In this document: in pieces, positions 62,924-64,000 of the stretch
Position numbering within the stretch: position 1 is the stretch's first letter
How the letters are laid out: each line of letters starts with the position of its first letter
From: CAXQZM01 sp965229645
GTDB lineage: Bacteria; Pseudomonadota; Alphaproteobacteria; UBA7985
NCBI GenBank assembly: GCA_965229645.1
Contig: OZ245893.1
Coordinates: 2,046,001-2,110,000 of the forward strand
Direction of reading: 5' to 3'
DNA length: 64,000 nucleotides
The notes under the pieces: model-generated
What the model was told of the DNA's origin: nothing
The model's database searches: none
Seen by the model: the letters and a program-made list of their open reading frames with translations, nothing else
Made by a program: the position numbers and the translations under genes

Positions 62924-64000
62924 TTATGGTGGTGGCCATGCCATGCGGTTGATGGCTGGCCATATCAGGCTCCAAAAGTGCTGTGCACTTTGGGCAACGA
63001 TTAGGATTGCGCGGCGAGCATGGATGGTTATGCGGGCGCCGATTGAGAGCACGCGTTCACGATAGCGGCGCAAGCTCCAGCCAGTGCGCGTAGCGGTTTC
63101 CATACACCGTCGACCAGCGTGCATCAGACCATAAGCCAGCAGATTGAGTAACAGAAGGGCTTCGTTACGGGCGAAGGCCTCAGCCTCAGCCTTGGTCTCA
63201 ACCTCAGCCTTGGTCTCAGCCTCAGCTTCGGGCTTGGATGGGGAGGACGGGGAGGAGCCTTTGGTGTCCTTCCTGGTCCGCACTGTCGATGACAGGGTCG
63301 GGCCCAGCACGTCCATCAACTCACCGAAGCTGTTTTCGGCTGCGCCACGTTTGCGGTAAAGCGCCAGCAGGTCCTGGGCAGGCATATGATCTTGTGTGAA
63401 GTTGGTGATCAGCCAGAAGCGATCCAGCAACAACTGGCCTGGCCGCTCGACGACAACCAGAACAACCCGCCGCGCCTTCGACCATGGCCCCGCCTGATAA
63501 TCCATCTCGTGAAACTGCTCCCCGCCATCTTCTGGTGGGCATCCTTCTGGACGATTCATATTTGGGGCCGCTAGTCGGTCTAGGACTGAGTTGCTGCCTA
63601 GCCGCGCCACGTAGGAGATGCCGCGCTCCTCAAGTCCGCCCAGCACCTTCTCACACGGAAAGCCCGCATCCATGCGCACCGTCGCTACCTGACACAGCTT
63701 CGTCTTCGCCCGATCAATCAGCTCCAGAATGAAGCTGAGCGCTCCGTCGGCGGTGTGGACACTGCCCTTGCGAAGCCGTGCGTCCAGCAAATCTCCAGTC
63801 TCGGCAATGCCAGCAATGATCGGGTGATACATGCGTTGACGATAGTGCCCGTTCCAAGCTGAACCAGGCTGCTTGCCATGCACCTCGATGGGCAGACTGT
63901 CCACATCAAGGGTCAGATATCGAGGGCGGTGTCCCCGACGCTCGGCCCGCAGGCGACGGCCAGTCAGTTCCATCACGCTCTCGCGTAAGACCTGAAGGTT
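62924..64000 (-). CDS. IS1380-family transposase, N-terminus beyond window edge
   Basis: At least 359 residues, frame open to the window end. DDE group 1 transposase: YLTLDVDSLPIEVHGKQPGS (first Asp), VRMDAGFPCEKVLGGLEERG (second Asp), and the YRKRGAAENSFGELMDVL segment with the catalytic Glu. C-terminal helices (LLLNLLAYGLMHAGRRC, RYRERVLSIGARITIHARR) are typical. Between the Glu segment and these helices is an unusual insert of alternating Glu, Ala, Lys and Thr (about residues encoded at 63176-63235), created by an 18-bp DNA repeat. The insert is in frame, so activity is possible. Confidence 0.9.
   Translation of the reverse strand, partial: NLQVLRESVMELTGRRLRAERRGHRPRYLTLDVDSLPIEVHGKQPGSAWNGHYRQRMYHPIIAGIAETGDLLDARLRKGSVHTADGALSFILELIDRAKTKLCQVATVRMDAGFPCEKVLGGLEERGISYVARLGSNSVLDRLAAPNMNRPEGCPPEDGGEQFHEMDYQAGPWSKARRVVLVVVERPGQLLLDRFWLITNFTQDHMPAQDLLALYRKRGAAENSFGELMDVLGPTLSSTVRTRKDTKGSSPSSPSKPEAEAETKAEVETKAEAEAFARNEALLLLNLLAYGLMHAGRRCMETATRTGWSLRRYRERVLSIGARITIHARRAILIVAQSAQHFWSLIWPAINRMAWPPP

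Noticed and set aside
62670..62975. Minus-strand frame of 101 codons before the IS1380 transposase stop
   Set aside because: It overlaps the transposase end in another frame and shows no family features; probably part of the element terminus.

Overview
The window looks like a chromosomal segment of an alphaproteobacterium. The rRNA operon has the order 16S, tRNA-Ala, tRNA-Ile, 23S, 5S, tRNA-fMet that is common in that class. FabA/FabB, a CtaA-type haem A synthase and an Lrp-paired alanine dehydrogenase fit the same assignment. Genus cannot be fixed from the sequence alone.

Layout. 1-5281: rRNA operon (16S cut by the window edge). 5342-10031: an insertion-sequence pile-up. A short host gene is cut by an IS630 remnant, which is itself split by an IS66 element (8-bp target duplication, frameshifted tnpC); an IS3 element follows. 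10036-12383: 48-bp tandem repeats, queG and an EamA-type transporter. 13145-26651: one gene for a giant (about 4,500 residue) surface protein with BspA-like/DUF285 repeats, many Ig-like domains and a C-terminal autotransporter-like barrel. Its signal peptide is interrupted by an 11-G homopolymer that puts the natural ATG out of frame, so it is a strong phase-variation candidate. 27093-36657: housekeeping genes lepA, coaBC-dut-moeB-like-lpxL-like, rlmH-rsfS, rplS-trmD-rimM, yebC. 36783-45848: AbrB-family membrane protein, a five-gene oligopeptide-type ABC importer, an amidohydrolase and a CobW GTPase. 45884-52061: HEAT protein, hslO, thiD, glmM, folP, TerB-like protein, dnaQ. 52696-61684: dnaA, a fatty acid hydroxylase, hsp20, fabA-fabB, rpsT, XRE regulator-ctaA, Lrp regulator and ald. 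61836-64000: a small protein, a second Lrp regulator and an IS1380 transposase running off the edge.

The most unusual general feature is a family of MITE-like repeats (about 197 bp full length, 42-97 bp short forms) with ends ATACCA/TGGTAT. At least eight copies lie in the window and the end matches the terminus of the IS630 remnant. Copies sit exactly on gene boundaries: they encode the end of queG, contribute to the glmM stop, supply the ATG and probable ribosome binding site of dnaA, and replace the leader just upstream of lepA and thiD. Their right end joined to a TA target reads as an extended -10 box (TGGTATAA), so they may act as mobile promoters. A second dispersed hairpin repeat family lies downstream or upstream of several genes.
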